Shown here in pieces: positions 49,501-54,668 of a stretch of DNA of 64,000 nucleotides; position 1 is the first letter of the stretch, and every line of letters starts with the position of its first letter. The notes beneath the pieces were generated by a model. That model searched no databases and was not told where the DNA came from. It saw only the letters and a list, made by a program, of their open reading frames with translations. The DNA comes from Liolophura sinensis. Its lineage: Eukaryota > Mollusca > Polyplacophora > Chitonida > Chitonidae. Location: assembly GCF_032854445.1 (NCBI RefSeq), contig NC_088303.1, forward strand, positions 4,845,501 through 4,909,500, given 5' to 3'. Position numbers and translations under genes: made by a program.

Positions 49501-50727
49501 TCCAACCATCCATCTTTCTGTCCATCCATCCATCTGTCAGTCCAACCATCCGTCTCAGGTCCTCCGTGGCCGAGGGAGTTAGCACACCAGTGCAACACAA
49601 AAGCGGGTGTCAGTCCTTCAATGCATCCATCCATCTCTCTGTCCATCCATCCATTTCTCTGTCCATCCATCCATCTCTCTGTCCATCCATCCATCCATCT
49701 GTCAGTCCAACCATCCATCTCTTTGTCCATCCATCCATCTCAGGTCCTCCGTGGCCGAGGGAGTTAGCACACCAGTGCAACACAAAAGCGGGTGTCAGTC
49801 CTTCAATCCATCCATCCACCCATTCATCCACAAAAATTGTCACAAAATAATAAATAAATTATGTTTATTTAGGCATACATGTATTTTATTGGTCTTTCTT
49901 ATCAGATTGGCGGTTGTTTTATTGAAAATGATTTAATTAAGTGACAGTACTAGTATCATTATTTGGGACTACACTTCCTATATATAGGACAAATCTTCAG
50001 GAGTAGCGAAATCATTTCCAGAGTGGTGGAGAAGGGAATTAAAGCATCAAAGTAGACAAGGGTTGGGAAACCTTTTCAAAATTTGAAATGTTGTTAACCT
50101 GTTTTAAGAATTAAATCTGTATTAAACCTAGAAAGTTCAAATCCCCAAAACTGTGCACACCAACACTAAAAAATCTAAAGACAGAATATAATAATATTGA
50201 AAATTCACCTTTCTGTTTTGTCCGATCTATATATCCTGTGGAAAAATTTGAGGTTAGCAGCAAATTTCCAGAAAGAGTGTGGGCCAGTGATAATACAGGT
50301 CTCTCCTATTATGTTCATTTCAGTTTTGAATGATGTTTAAATGTACCTTTTACTGAAGGCATGTATGTTGTAGAAATTGAATTTACTCACTTTGTGAAGG
50401 TGAAGCCAGAATGTGTTGTGGAAAATGGCTTCAGTTTAATAGCTTGTTTATATGTAGCTGAAAATATGAAGAATTGAGCGTTTATGATGTCATTATTGAC
50501 ATGTTATGGTCTCTCAGGTTATATCTCTGTCCATTTTCCACCTGACAGGTGTACTGGGTATGATGGCAGGTCTGCTTCCTGTTGATCAGTTCATCCAATT
50601 GCTCCCAACAGACGGCAGCCTGCTCGCCTTCCTTCCTTACATCATCAAGTGTTGTCAGACTGAAGAATTACACCACCTGGCCTCACAGATAACAGGAAAG
50701 GGAGATAACTTAAGATCAGGGGTGTGA
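7384..50727 (+). CDS. HPS3: HPS3, BLOC-2 complex subunit (gene span, 24 coding exons)
   Basis: Orthologue of Hermansky-Pudlak syndrome 3 protein, a BLOC-2 subunit acting with HPS5 and HPS6 in cargo delivery to lysosome-related organelles. Recognised from collinear similarity to vertebrate HPS3 recalled from memory: the N-terminal end of the beta-propeller-like half (exons 1-6), the LPYYLMSGL segment (exon 10), the DILVEKYP helix (exon 22) and the C-terminal [16 protein letters not shown] segment (exon 24). Exons join at 7384-7597, 10292-10605, 10938-11577, 12142-12294, 12643-12854, 15214-15330, 17086-17225, 17921-17990, 20577-20746, 21267-21372, 24153-24239, 27898-27994, 28486-28549, 29043-29075, 29902-29989, 30247-30324, 31304-31402, 31976-32045, 33318-33352, 33604-33690, 39954-40181, 47400-47612, 48392-48485, 50549-50727. 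All introns are GT-AG, phases agree throughout, and the total is 3588 nt (1195 aa plus stop). The human protein is about 1004 aa; the extra length is mainly a polar linker in exon 3 and a Cys-bearing insertion in exon 21. 5' UTR exons, if any, were not identified. Confidence 0.95.
8193..8440 (+). mobile_element. SINE family B copy, 3' truncated
   Basis: Same family as the element at 2094-2472: TAGCACAGTTGGTAGAGCG head, GGGTCGAATCACACCTAAAA B-box region, and the body segment ending GAAGCAGCACTAGATAAAAG. It lies in HPS3 intron 1. The 3' tail is lost or diverged. Confidence 0.75.
8852..9428. repeat. Minisatellite, 29-bp unit, in HPS3 intron 1
   Basis: About 20 highly uniform copies with core GTAGGTGGGTGGTTGTTCAT; the main variable site is CATGTACC versus CATGTTCC. 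Confidence 0.96.
10047..10165. repeat. Three-copy 41-bp tandem repeat in HPS3 intron 1
   Basis: Units begin at 10047, 10088 and 10129 with CAGTGAATATTGCCTTCATA; they are near identical. Confidence 0.93.
10292..10605 (+). CDS. HPS3: HPS3 exon 2 (residues 72-176)
   Basis: Acceptor TTTCAG before 10292; completes a Gly codon and reads [12 protein letters not shown], as in the GDY segment of vertebrate HPS3, on to [10 protein letters not shown]. Donor GTGAGA, phase 0. At the place where human HPS3 carries its clathrin-binding LLDFE motif, this protein reads QAHGMERG, so that motif is not conserved here (placement by eye). Confidence 0.92.
10938..11577 (+). CDS. HPS3: HPS3 exon 3 with long polar linker (residues 177-390)
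   Basis: Acceptor TTTTCAG follows a long T-rich tract. The first roughly 40 codons continue the propeller ([20 protein letters not shown]). A low-complexity, Ser/Glu/Asp-rich stretch (about residues 220-345, with many SD, ES and NE pairs) follows and is longer than in vertebrates. It is probably a disordered loop or phosphorylation region. Donor GTGAGG, phase 1. Confidence 0.9.
12142..12294 (+). CDS. HPS3: HPS3 exon 4 (residues 390-441)
   Basis: Acceptor TTTCAG; reads [16 protein letters not shown] to [16 protein letters not shown], matching the LHSLQLLPIYQ region of vertebrate HPS3. The donor GTACTC is weak, but the next exon is in matching phase (1). Confidence 0.88.
12643..12854 (+). CDS. 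HPS3: HPS3 exon 5 (residues 441-511)
   Basis: Acceptor TTCTACAG. A Pro/Ser-rich start leads into [18 protein letters not shown] and [14 protein letters not shown], matching the end of the propeller-like half. The donor is GTAAAG at 12855. The frame stays open past it for about 130 nt into the 34-46-bp array, but the splice is supported by the in-phase match of exon 6. Confidence 0.9.
12931..14062. repeat. Minisatellite, 34/40/46-bp units, in HPS3 intron 5
   Basis: Core TTTGTAGAGGTACATGTGGG followed by TGTTGACATGTTCA; unit length varies by multiples of about 6 through TGTTCA slippage. About 28 units. Confidence 0.94.
14195..15180. repeat. Minisatellite, 55-bp unit, in HPS3 intron 5
   Basis: About 17 units with TTTCCACAAGTTTGTGCTTC and TTCTGACCTCTGACATGTTT; the first and last units are the most diverged. 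It abuts the 34-46-bp array and ends about 35 nt before exon 6. Confidence 0.93.
15214..15330 (+). CDS. HPS3: HPS3 exon 6 (residues 512-550)
   Basis: Acceptor CCTCAG; encodes [20 protein letters not shown] and [13 protein letters not shown], matching the FLHVIT...CFTVRC segment of vertebrate HPS3. Donor GTAAGG, phase 0. Confidence 0.92.
15370..15608 (-). mobile_element. SINE family A copy, near full length
   Basis: The minus strand shows the tRNA-like B-box region (GAGTTCAAACCC), the GGTTTCCTCCGACC body, and the tail ending in AATAAATAAAT. It lies in HPS3 intron 6, just after exon 6. Confidence 0.8.
16102..17010. repeat. Minisatellite, 87-bp unit, in HPS3 intron 6
   Basis: About 10 copies with GCTGATGTATTCACTTTTCT and CTCCTTTCCACTTTCCAGTC. 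Since 87 is divisible by 3, one frame stays open for 335 codons (16060-17067). This is a by-product: its frame runs into exon 7 sequence out of register and its composition is non-protein-like. Confidence 0.94.
17086..17225 (+). CDS. HPS3: HPS3 exon 7 (residues 551-597)
   Basis: Acceptor CTCTCAG; encodes [20 protein letters not shown] and [13 protein letters not shown], matching the IQLFIG...ILLTKAE segment. Donor GTGAGT, phase 2. Confidence 0.92.
17921..17990 (+). CDS. HPS3: HPS3 exon 8 (residues 597-620)
   Basis: Acceptor ATTCACAG; encodes [23 protein letters not shown] (matches GWNLYIVN...LYKEM). The donor is a perfect GTAAGT, phase 0. Confidence 0.93.
18108..18608. repeat. Minisatellite, 26-bp unit, in HPS3 intron 8
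   Basis: About 19 units with core GTCACTTTTCCTGGTGTTTG. Several frames are open on both strands, as expected for a T/G-rich repeat. Confidence 0.94.
18609..20576. other. HPS3 intron 8, unique part
   Basis: AT-rich sequence without coding signal, apart from the possible dispersed repeat at 18955-19160. Confidence 0.55.
18955..19160. mobile_element. Possible dispersed repeat of unknown class
   Basis: GAAGGATCAAGGTCACAAGG, the CACATGACATGGCTGCCATC segment and CTTCTTCTCAAGAATCAG resemble a dispersed sequence I associate with molluscan introns. There is no second copy in this window, so this rests on recognition only. Confidence 0.25.
20577..20746 (+). CDS. HPS3: HPS3 exon 9 (residues 621-677)
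   Basis: Acceptor CATGCAG; encodes a helical stretch with [16 protein letters not shown] and [13 protein letters not shown], matching the start of the alpha-solenoid half (HLLSEAHLLVRAAL, GHLGDCYS). Donor GTAAGT, phase 2. Confidence 0.94.
21267..21372 (+). CDS. HPS3: HPS3 exon 10 (residues 677-712)
   Basis: Acceptor ATGACAG; encodes [18 protein letters not shown], a near match to LPYYKMSGLSMAEVLAR in vertebrates. Donor GTAACT, phase 0. The 51-bp tandem array begins within about 30 nt of the donor. Confidence 0.95.
21392..23695. repeat. Minisatellite, 51-bp unit, in HPS3 intron 10
   Basis: About 45 copies with GTTATCAAAAGGTAGCTCAG and AGGCAGGTGTTACACACGTG. Because 51 is 17 codons, the minus strand shows a 678-codon open frame of a 17-residue repeat ([17 protein letters not shown]). 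It runs through the antisense of exon 10 and has no promoter or domain evidence, so it is not called as a gene. Confidence 0.95.
24153..24239 (+). CDS. HPS3: HPS3 exon 11 (residues 713-741)
   Basis: Acceptor TGTTTCAG; encodes [20 protein letters not shown], matching the GLIFYINHSLYEN segment. Donor GTAAGT, phase 0. Confidence 0.93.
24490..25530. repeat. Minisatellite, 37-bp unit, in HPS3 intron 11
   Basis: About 28 copies with core CATTCCTCAACCGTTCTGTT followed by CCACATGAGCTTACCCT. The first units are more diverged. Confidence 0.95.
25532..25855. repeat. 90-bp tandem repeat, 3.6 copies, in HPS3 intron 11
   Basis: Units start at about 25541, 25631, 25721 and 25811 with GTCAGTATAATGGGACTTGG; near identical. 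Confidence 0.94.
26250..27897 (+). repeat. 89-bp array of the intron 11/exon 12 boundary (about 19 serial splice acceptors)
   Basis: Each unit has a pyrimidine-rich stretch (CTCCTTCCCCTGTCCTGTCC), ATTGTCTTTGACAG as a 3' splice site, and GAGTACTGTGACACAATCCT, homologous to the start of HPS3 exon 12. Acceptors fall at 26290, 26379, 26468 and so on, the last at 27897 leading into the real exon. Units translate as [20 protein letters not shown] against [20 protein letters not shown] in exon 12, so about 60 nt of each unit is exon-derived. No unit but the last has a donor. A few units have the junction altered (GACAAG, GAGAGG). Confidence 0.93.
27898..27994 (+). CDS. HPS3: HPS3 exon 12 (residues 742-774)
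   Basis: Acceptor TTTGACAG; encodes [20 protein letters not shown] and [10 protein letters not shown], matching VVQMFYVAEPKQVP in vertebrates. Donor GTAAGT, phase 1. The intron end plus the first part of this exon has been copied about 18 more times directly upstream (see the 89-bp array). I chose the last copy because only it is followed by true exon sequence and a donor. Confidence 0.92.
28486..28549 (+). CDS. HPS3: HPS3 exon 13 (residues 774-795)
   Basis: Acceptor TTTTCAG; encodes [20 protein letters not shown], a solenoid helix pair element. The donor GTACTT is weak; it is supported by phase (2) and by the continuing match to vertebrate HPS3 in the next exons. Confidence 0.82.
29043..29075 (+). 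CDS. HPS3: HPS3 exon 14, 33-nt micro-exon (residues 795-806)
   Basis: Acceptor TTCTTGACAG, donor GTAAAT. It encodes only [10 protein letters not shown] plus split Arg codons at both ends. Without it exons 13 and 15 still join in phase, because 33 is a multiple of three, so it could be skipped without frameshift. It is included because it fills the gap against vertebrate HPS3 (LRKLDTSGFSSILV). Confidence 0.72.
29466..29921 (+). repeat. 74-bp array of the intron 14/exon 15 boundary (6 serial splice acceptors)
   Basis: The unit is TATTGATAG plus GTGTACTGATTTGCTGTGT (acceptor and first 19 nt of exon 15) plus GGTACAGGCTTGAGTAGCCA. Acceptor/exon starts fall at 29534, 29606, 29680, 29754, 29828 and 29902; the last is the one used by the reading frame. 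Confidence 0.92.
29902..29989 (+). CDS. HPS3: HPS3 exon 15 (residues 806-835)
   Basis: Acceptor TATTGATAG; encodes [20 protein letters not shown] and SALSTVSK (matches LTKAAVALKMGDLDMHRNE). Only this acceptor keeps the frame: the nearer TTCAG at about 29920 gives an immediate stop. The acceptor plus about 19 nt of exon is tandemly repeated upstream. Donor GTGAGT, phase 0. Confidence 0.88.
30247..30324 (+). CDS. HPS3: HPS3 exon 16 (residues 836-861)
   Basis: Acceptor GTTGCAG; encodes [20 protein letters not shown], matching CGFILEPRLLIQQ. Donor GTAAGG, phase 0. Confidence 0.92.
30325..31303. other. HPS3 intron 16
   Basis: Unique AT-rich sequence; no repeat array or SINE seen. Confidence 0.6.
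31304..31402 (+). CDS. HPS3: HPS3 exon 17 (residues 862-894)
   Basis: Acceptor ATTTACAG; encodes [20 protein letters not shown] and MALTLLK, matching [20 protein letters not shown]. Donor GTAGGA, phase 0. Confidence 0.92.
31448..31575 (-). mobile_element. SINE family A, 5'-truncated copy
   Basis: The minus strand shows CCCGGTTTTCTCCCACTGTA, the CGGCATAAAACACC-like tail box and AAATAAATAAA. It lies in HPS3 intron 17. Confidence 0.75.
31976..32045 (+). CDS. HPS3: HPS3 exon 18 (residues 895-918)
   Basis: Acceptor TCACTCAG; encodes [23 protein letters not shown]. Donor GTGAGC, phase 1. It aligns with the KDEDTIPQLLVDFWEAQ region. Confidence 0.87.
32380..32998. repeat. Minisatellite, 27-bp unit, in HPS3 intron 18
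   Basis: About 23 copies of GCCTGCAGTGCTGTGTCTGA plus TATTACA. Because 27 is 9 codons, open frames of about 200 codons appear on both strands; none is a credible gene. Confidence 0.95.
33318..33352 (+). CDS. HPS3: HPS3 exon 19, 35-nt micro-exon (residues 918-929)
   Basis: Acceptor TCAACAG; encodes [12 protein letters not shown]. Donor GTACGT, phase 0. Skipping it would shift the frame, so it is required to join exons 18 and 20. Confidence 0.85.
33604..33690 (+). CDS. HPS3: HPS3 exon 20 (residues 930-958)
   Basis: Acceptor TTCATTGTAG; encodes [21 protein letters not shown], matching [20 protein letters not shown]. Donor GTACCC (weak), phase 0. The 6.26-kb intron that follows holds the 26-bp and 20-bp satellites. 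Confidence 0.9.
33780..34290. repeat. Minisatellite, 26-bp unit, in HPS3 intron 20
   Basis: About 19 copies with core ATTATGTGATCAACACCAGT. TTAACTG and TAGCTG/TAACTG variants alternate in a partly regular order, suggesting multi-unit duplications. Confidence 0.95.
34830..38812. repeat. Satellite-like array, 20-bp unit (22-bp variant), in HPS3 intron 20
   Basis: About 195 units of GGCACAAAGTCAGGGGCTAT; a 22-bp form has CACACAAAG. Variant positions split it into two higher-order copies, 34861-36652 and 36653-38444, followed by further single units. Open frames of 499-744 codons (repeating [16 protein letters not shown]) arise because the common units lack stops in these frames. Confidence 0.96.
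38832..38990 (+). mobile_element. SINE family B 3' fragment
   Basis: GGAGCGGCTTACTTGCCTTC through TTAAACCCCAAGTACTTACT matches the 3' half of the family-B SINE. It begins within about 20 nt of the end of the 20-bp satellite in HPS3 intron 20. Confidence 0.75.
39129..39390 (+). mobile_element. Full-length tRNA-derived SINE, family A, with target-site duplication
   Basis: A box TGGCTCGGTTGG (39138-39149), B box GTTCAAGTCC (39206-39215), a conserved body (GGTTTCCTCCCACCATAATG), and a tail ATCAAATAAATAAATAA. Flanked by 10-bp repeats ATTGTTCACA at 39119-39128 and 39395-39404. This is the best-preserved copy of the family in the window. Confidence 0.88.
39954..40181 (+). CDS. HPS3: HPS3 exon 21 with Cys-rich insertion (residues 959-1034)
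   Basis: Acceptor TGTTTTCAG; reads [18 protein letters not shown] to [15 protein letters not shown]. The end matches vertebrate EDLSKLQ. The remainder is about 40 residues longer than the vertebrate segment and carries six Cys (C980, C988, C1021, C1023, C1024, C1026). Donor GTATAT, phase 0. Confidence 0.9.
40205..40320 (-). mobile_element. Degenerate SINE family A tail remnant
   Basis: TTATTTGATTGGTGCTTAAC followed by diverged body sequence resembles the reverse complement of the family-A 3' end. It lies just after HPS3 exon 21. Divergence makes the limits uncertain. Confidence 0.4.
40321..43569. other. HPS3 intron 21, unique left part
   Basis: No exon is needed here by phase and spacing. 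A C-rich run lies at 43403-43436 and short frames at 42084-42311 and 42661-42921 (minus) have no recognised similarity. Confidence 0.55.
43570..43735. repeat. Two-copy diverged repeat of about 115 bp in HPS3 intron 21
   Basis: The segment ATATTCACAAAATTCAG followed by TATTTGTCT/TAGTTGTCT and TGGTGAAGA occurs twice, each preceded by a T-rich run. Confidence 0.6.
44276..44400. repeat. Short purine-rich repeat (about 18-20 bp) in HPS3 intron 21
   Basis: Six or so diverged copies of AGGGGAAAATGTCC. It contains the G-run cluster at 44345-44375. Confidence 0.7.
44815..46995. repeat. Minisatellite, 103-bp unit, in HPS3 intron 21
   Basis: About 21 copies with CTCAGTTGTCTGTGATCAGC, AATCTTCACCTAGGTCATAG and TGATCTGCAAACCAAACAGC. 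Units begin 103 bp apart (44842, 44945, 45048 and so on). CAAAG and CATAG variants are intermixed. Confidence 0.95.
46990..47335. repeat. Minisatellite, 23-24-bp unit, derived from the 103-bp array
   Basis: About 14 copies of AGTTACTCTGCTCAGTTGTC plus TAT. This sequence is one part of the preceding 103-bp unit, so the short array seems to have budded from it. It ends about 65 nt before exon 22. Confidence 0.93.
47400..47612 (+). CDS. HPS3: HPS3 exon 22 (residues 1035-1105)
   Basis: Acceptor CTCCTCAG; encodes [20 protein letters not shown] and [19 protein letters not shown], matching ECIDILLERCPEAVIPY. The spacing from exon 21 to the DIL motif equals the vertebrate spacing, so no exon appears to be missing in the 7.2-kb intron. 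Donor GTTAGT (T at +3), phase 0. Confidence 0.92.
47613..48281. other. HPS3 intron 22, unique part
   Basis: The exon 22 frame stays open for about 160 nt past the donor, but this intronic extension departs from the HPS3 alignment. No other feature. Confidence 0.55.
48282..48357. repeat. 18-bp repeat, about 4 copies, in HPS3 intron 22
   Basis: ATTAGATTAGCTTGATCC with substitutions; it ends about 35 nt before exon 23. Confidence 0.8.
48392..48485 (+). CDS. HPS3: HPS3 exon 23 (residues 1106-1137)
   Basis: Acceptor GATTACAG; encodes [20 protein letters not shown] and NSYVDSVK. Donor GTAAGG, phase 1. It lines up with YQLYLSSLKETLSIVAVE in vertebrates. Confidence 0.91.
49556..49620 (+). mobile_element. 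tRNA-like SINE head fragment inside the TCCA array (copy 1)
   Basis: TCCTCCGTGGCCGAGGGAGT followed by TAGCACACCAGTGCAACAC resembles a tRNA-type A-box region (TGGCCGAG...TTAG). It is embedded in the TCCATCCATC array and repeated at 49742-49803. Confidence 0.5.
49742..49803 (+). mobile_element. tRNA-like SINE head fragment inside the TCCA array (copy 2)
   Basis: Essentially identical to the fragment at 49556-49620, including the flanking CAGTCCTTCAAT, so fragment and flank were duplicated together with the array. Confidence 0.5.
49831..50548. other. HPS3 intron 23, unique 3' part
   Basis: AT-rich; nothing but the terminal acceptor is recognised. Confidence 0.55.
50549..50727 (+). CDS. HPS3: HPS3 exon 24, terminal coding exon (residues 1137-1195)
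   Basis: Acceptor CCTGACAG; encodes [32 protein letters not shown] and a C-terminal tail of about 23 residues before TGA at 50725. It matches the vertebrate C terminus ([20 protein letters not shown]), followed by a short lineage-specific tail. Confidence 0.94.
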
Positions 50728-51168
50728 ATATTAATGTTTACATGCTCAAGACTGGAGAAAGTCAAGAACATGCTGGGTGGAAATAACCTGCAATGCAGCA
50801 GGTGAAAAGTTAATTTTACCAGGTTCAACTGTTGGTTTGGTTGAGGCTGTGTGAAAACCACCAACCTTTGGGAAGTTACTGAGTGACCTTCCCACATGTG
50901 ATGTAGAGATATCCATTTTAGTGGAGCCTCACTGGACACTTACTGTTACCAAGGGCCCACCTGTAGTGAGAACGAATTAATTTTGTTCATCTGCATTAAA
51001 TTCAACTTATTTATGATGTTGACATTCTCTGCTTGTATAACACTATGAGTTTTCTTCCCTTAAGAAATTGGTTCTTTATTTATGCATATGCAGAAATATA
51101 CGAATAATTTTATATATTCATCTTGTACAAGTAACATGTCACTGAAGACATGTGTTTATCAAGTCATC

Positions 51169-51174
51169 AATAAA
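51169..51174 (+). terminator. Candidate HPS3 poly(A) signal AATAAA
   Basis: A canonical AATAAA lies about 440 nt after the HPS3 stop in AT-rich sequence. It is the first clear hexamer I noted in the 3' flank. Confidence 0.45.
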
Positions 51175-51737
51175 ATATTGTGAACATTGAAAATATGTTG
51201 ATCAAGTACATCAAAATATAAATATAAATTAAAATATGTGAAAAGCCTTGTGCCATAATATTATGCCACTTAAGTTATTGAAATGATTGTTAGAGAATGT
51301 ACACATTTGTACCTAAATTTGAATTTTAACTGTGGGTTTTAGTGATTGTGATGTAAGACTTCAATGTTGAATGACCTAACACAGACGGTTACACTGAAGT
51401 GACAAAATAGAGATCAGTTTGGATTACATATACATGTACTGTCCTTCAGATTATGTTCGTGTAAGTTCATATATACAAAGATTTTGGGTGATTTTTATTT
51501 TTGTACATGTCAATCCATGTATTGAAATGAAAATAATTTTTTCTCTGGAAAAGTCGTCATGGAACTCTTGGATTTCTGTTGTTATTGTGCTCTGCTCTAG
51601 CCATGTTGTAGGTGCATGGGAATATCTGTTTTAAGGCTTCATTGTGTTAAATGATAAATTTGACATGCTTGTCGTATCTGTTATTATTTCCCTCAGAAAA
51701 CAAGATAAAACAAAAGGCTTTTGTGGGCTGAATCACA

Positions 51738-51893
51738 CAGAGCCAGGCTGCTGTCAGTATTCCCAGACATTGCATGCTTGAATGCTGTTGTCAGTATTCC
51801 CAGACATTGCATGCTTGAATACTGCTGTCAGTATTCCCAGACATTGCATGCTTGAATGCTGTTGTCAGTATTCCCAGACATTGCATGCTTGAA
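51738..51893. repeat. 37-bp tandem repeat, 4 copies, downstream of HPS3
   Basis: GTCAGTATTCCCAGACATTG then CATGCTTGAATGCTGTT; near identical units in the intergenic region. Confidence 0.93.
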
Positions 51894-52861
51894 TCCAGTT
51901 CTGGGTGATTTTGCTGCAACTTCGAGTCAGGAAGTTTCGATCCTGACAGAAAGCCTTGATCCATAAACGTGACCACAGTTAAATGTGAGGAGGGTTTTAA
52001 ACCCCCAAAGAGAAGAGAAAGTTTTGTCAACGGTTGTATTTCCTGTGAGAGAATCAATGAAACAAAGTAGCAACTTTTGACCATTGTGTAAGTCACTTTC
52101 CTGACTTGAAAAATTCGGGCCAGATCTGTGTAGTATATATTGTTATTATGGTTTTTGCAATGATGATTGGAGGGCAGATATAACGGGAACACAAGTGGTG
52201 AGGCTAACCTTAAACAAGCCTACGTGCCTCTCACAGCCTCCAAAGGTCAAACTTGCCTAATTGTGGCTATGATGTCTAGTGAGCTTACAGAGAGGCACAG
52301 GTGTTGTAAGTATTTGAAGTATTTCTCATTCATTGCACAATGGTCAGTTTAGCTTGGAAAAGGTACTGTCATTTGCCAGAAGTCTAAAAAATGTGCTGAA
52401 AAAAAAGATACTCGGAACCGAAAAGGCAAGATACGAGTGGTAGACCTCAAGTCATGGATGTCGGCCATCTGTCCTGTAAAGTTTGTACCAATATTTATTG
52501 TCATGTTGGTGCTTTTCTCTTTTATACACTGCAAGTTCTTGCAGACATCCCTATCCAGGAAAGACTCCGGTAGAGTGTGGAGTATGTGGAACACATATTA
52601 ATGCCTCACCTTAGTTCTGTACTAGGCCAAGACTGGTAATAAGTCTGGCTTAACTTTTAACACACTGTTCAATAAGGGGAACCGGATTATTGGAGCTTCA
52701 GTGAGTCCTCAATACACGGACCAGTGCTCATGTAAAACTCTAGGTTAAATTGTCAGCATTGTCCAAGCGTTAAAATGATACGCTGTGAAAGCTGAATGCC
52801 AACCTTTAAGTTTTAAAATGTTGCTGTGGGTAATGATTGTTGCAAGCTGTAACAACGTTAC

Positions 52862-53060
52862 AGGTTACAGTTTCTCGCTATGAGTTCAAATCCAGCTCAT
52901 GGGGACTTTTTCACCTGTCGTACATGAGAAGGTCTGCCAGAAATCTGTGGATGGTCGTGGGTTTTCCCCGGGCTCAGCCTCACGCAACAATACTGGCTGC
53001 CGTCGTTTAAGTAAAATATTCTAAGTACGGCGTAATATTCATATTCTAATCAAATAAATT
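52862..53060 (+). mobile_element. SINE family A copy, 5' truncated
   Basis: Starts near the B box (GAGTTCAAATCC) and shows GGGTTTTCCCCGGGCTCAGC, the TACGGCGTAATATTC box and an ATCAAATAAATTT tail. Intergenic, between HPS3 and the vanin-like gene. Confidence 0.8.
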
Positions 53061-54177
53061 TAACCTGTCAGTTTTAAGAGATCATCAGTGGGTTGCGGCT
53101 TTGTGTCAGGAGGTTTGTCACCTACCTGCACTAAGAAGAGTGTGGAAAAGTGTTGTAAAACTGCAGTTGTTAAAACGTGTACAGTCGTTGAAACCTGCAC
53201 AGTGCGGAGTAGGGAAGTGTGTTGGAAAATTACAGTTTTTGGAAATCTGTAGGAATAGGGAAAAATGAAAAGGAGAGTAAATAACAGCTAGCAAGAAACG
53301 GAAAAAAGGAATGACAGTGTCCAGTAGACAAGACGTGGAAGGGCAATAGTTGTCGATAAAAAAAGGAAGGAAAGTCTAATGGCGTCCACAATAAATAAAT
53401 GAACAAGGTACATGGAAAACTTAAATTCCATTGGGCCCATTCTGCCGCGAGGTAACAGTGTCACTGCAACCTGGTCGAAAGAAAGGCACGTCACAGCCGA
53501 GGCAAACCAGTGAGAGAGCCACGACATGGACTGAAGCAGACAACGTCTTACTATATTGGTAATACATTGGCTGATCAGTGTTTGACCAATATTATATAAG
53601 GAAGAATGTATATGTGCCCAGACTGCCAATTTTGGACATCTTGTAAGCATACATTGACATGATCAGTGACCATTTTGCCCCGTTTCCGTTGTCTTATGGA
53701 GACTTTTTGTGGTTCTCTTGCCGAGATTTTTCTGACGTGTTTGATAGTAGGAACTTTTGATATATTTTGGGGTATACAGGCAGATTCTTTTCCTCTCCTT
53801 TTCATCAGAACACACATACCTTCTTAAAAACAATTAAGTATAGAGCACCCATTTCTTTGGAAGTTAACATTGCGCCCTTACTAGCAGGATCGTCTTCATT
53901 TAGTTATCGAAATTTAAATCAATGGAGCGTAATTCATTTCTGTCCATTGAATCTACTTGTAGCAATGCCAGAAATGTCGATGCAATTTTATACACATTTT
54001 TAAGCTGTCAGTTTGCACTACTATTTGTAGTTTAATACAGCTGATGCAGGATGACCATCCTCATTTAGCGTTGTATATATTTTACATTGGAGTGCTGGGG
54101 CATGTTTTTTTCAAAGAAACTTGCTGTTACGTCATGGACAGTTTTGCCATTGACACTATAAAATGTTACAGTCGCCG

Positions 54178-54262
54178 TCATAACGAGGTCGGGACATGAG
54201 GCCCGGCATAACGAGGGCGGGGCATCAGACCCGTCATAACGAGGTCGAGGAACAAGGCCTGT
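54178..54262. repeat. About 29-bp repeat, 3 copies, intergenic, GC-rich
   Basis: CATAACGAGGTCGGGACATG and two diverged copies; it is locally GC-rich against an AT-rich background. Confidence 0.75.
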
Positions 54263-54620
54263 CCTGTATTAGGATTTCTCTAACCCATGAATGAACTCGT
54301 GCCGATCTCTGATCTCGCGAATGTCGCTGCTTACCGATTGCTAATTTGTCAGATATACTCCACGATGTGATTATTCTTACAAATGTGACAGAAGTCTGCT
54401 TTATCTTTGGTTTTTATCTGTGATTGTTTCAAGAATAAAACTGCAATTGTTAAGATAAATAGGTGTCCACGTCTGAAGGCTTCGGACAGCTCATGGCGAT
54501 TGATTGATGTAGGAAGTGAATGATTTTCATCAAACCGATTCAGATTCAGATAAACATTCATTAGATGTAGGAATGAATATTTGGAGCCACCCAGGTCAAA
54601 TAGATGAAACAAAACTCTAC

Positions 54621-54668
54621 AAATCTGGTCAACCGATGTATTTTAAACAATTCCGGTTGACCAGATTT
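54621..54668. repeat. Perfect 15-bp inverted repeat with 18-nt loop
   Basis: Left arm AAATCTGGTCAACCG (54621-54635), right arm CGGTTGACCAGATTT (54654-54668). Imperfect pairing continues outward (ACAAAAC against GTTTTAT), so it may be the core of a small non-autonomous element. Confidence 0.75.

Larger units (their letters stand above)
48995..49830. repeat. TCCA/TCTC simple-repeat array in HPS3 intron 23
   Basis: Long run of CTGTCCATCCATCCATCTCT with 20- to 24-bp higher-order spacing, interrupted twice by the same tRNA-like SINE-head fragment. Open frames on both strands are low complexity. Confidence 0.95.
50728..52861. other. HPS3 3' UTR and intergenic sequence
   Basis: Contains the AATAAA at 51169 and the four-copy 37-bp repeat. 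A 133-codon minus-strand frame (51791-52192) overlaps that repeat and is not credible. Confidence 0.55.

Noticed and set aside
51791-52192. 133-aa minus-strand ORF
   Set aside because: Its C-terminal part is the 37-bp tandem repeat; the rest has no similarity I can name.
53288-53650. 120-aa minus-strand ORF
   Set aside because: No recognisable motif; intergenic unique sequence without supporting signals.
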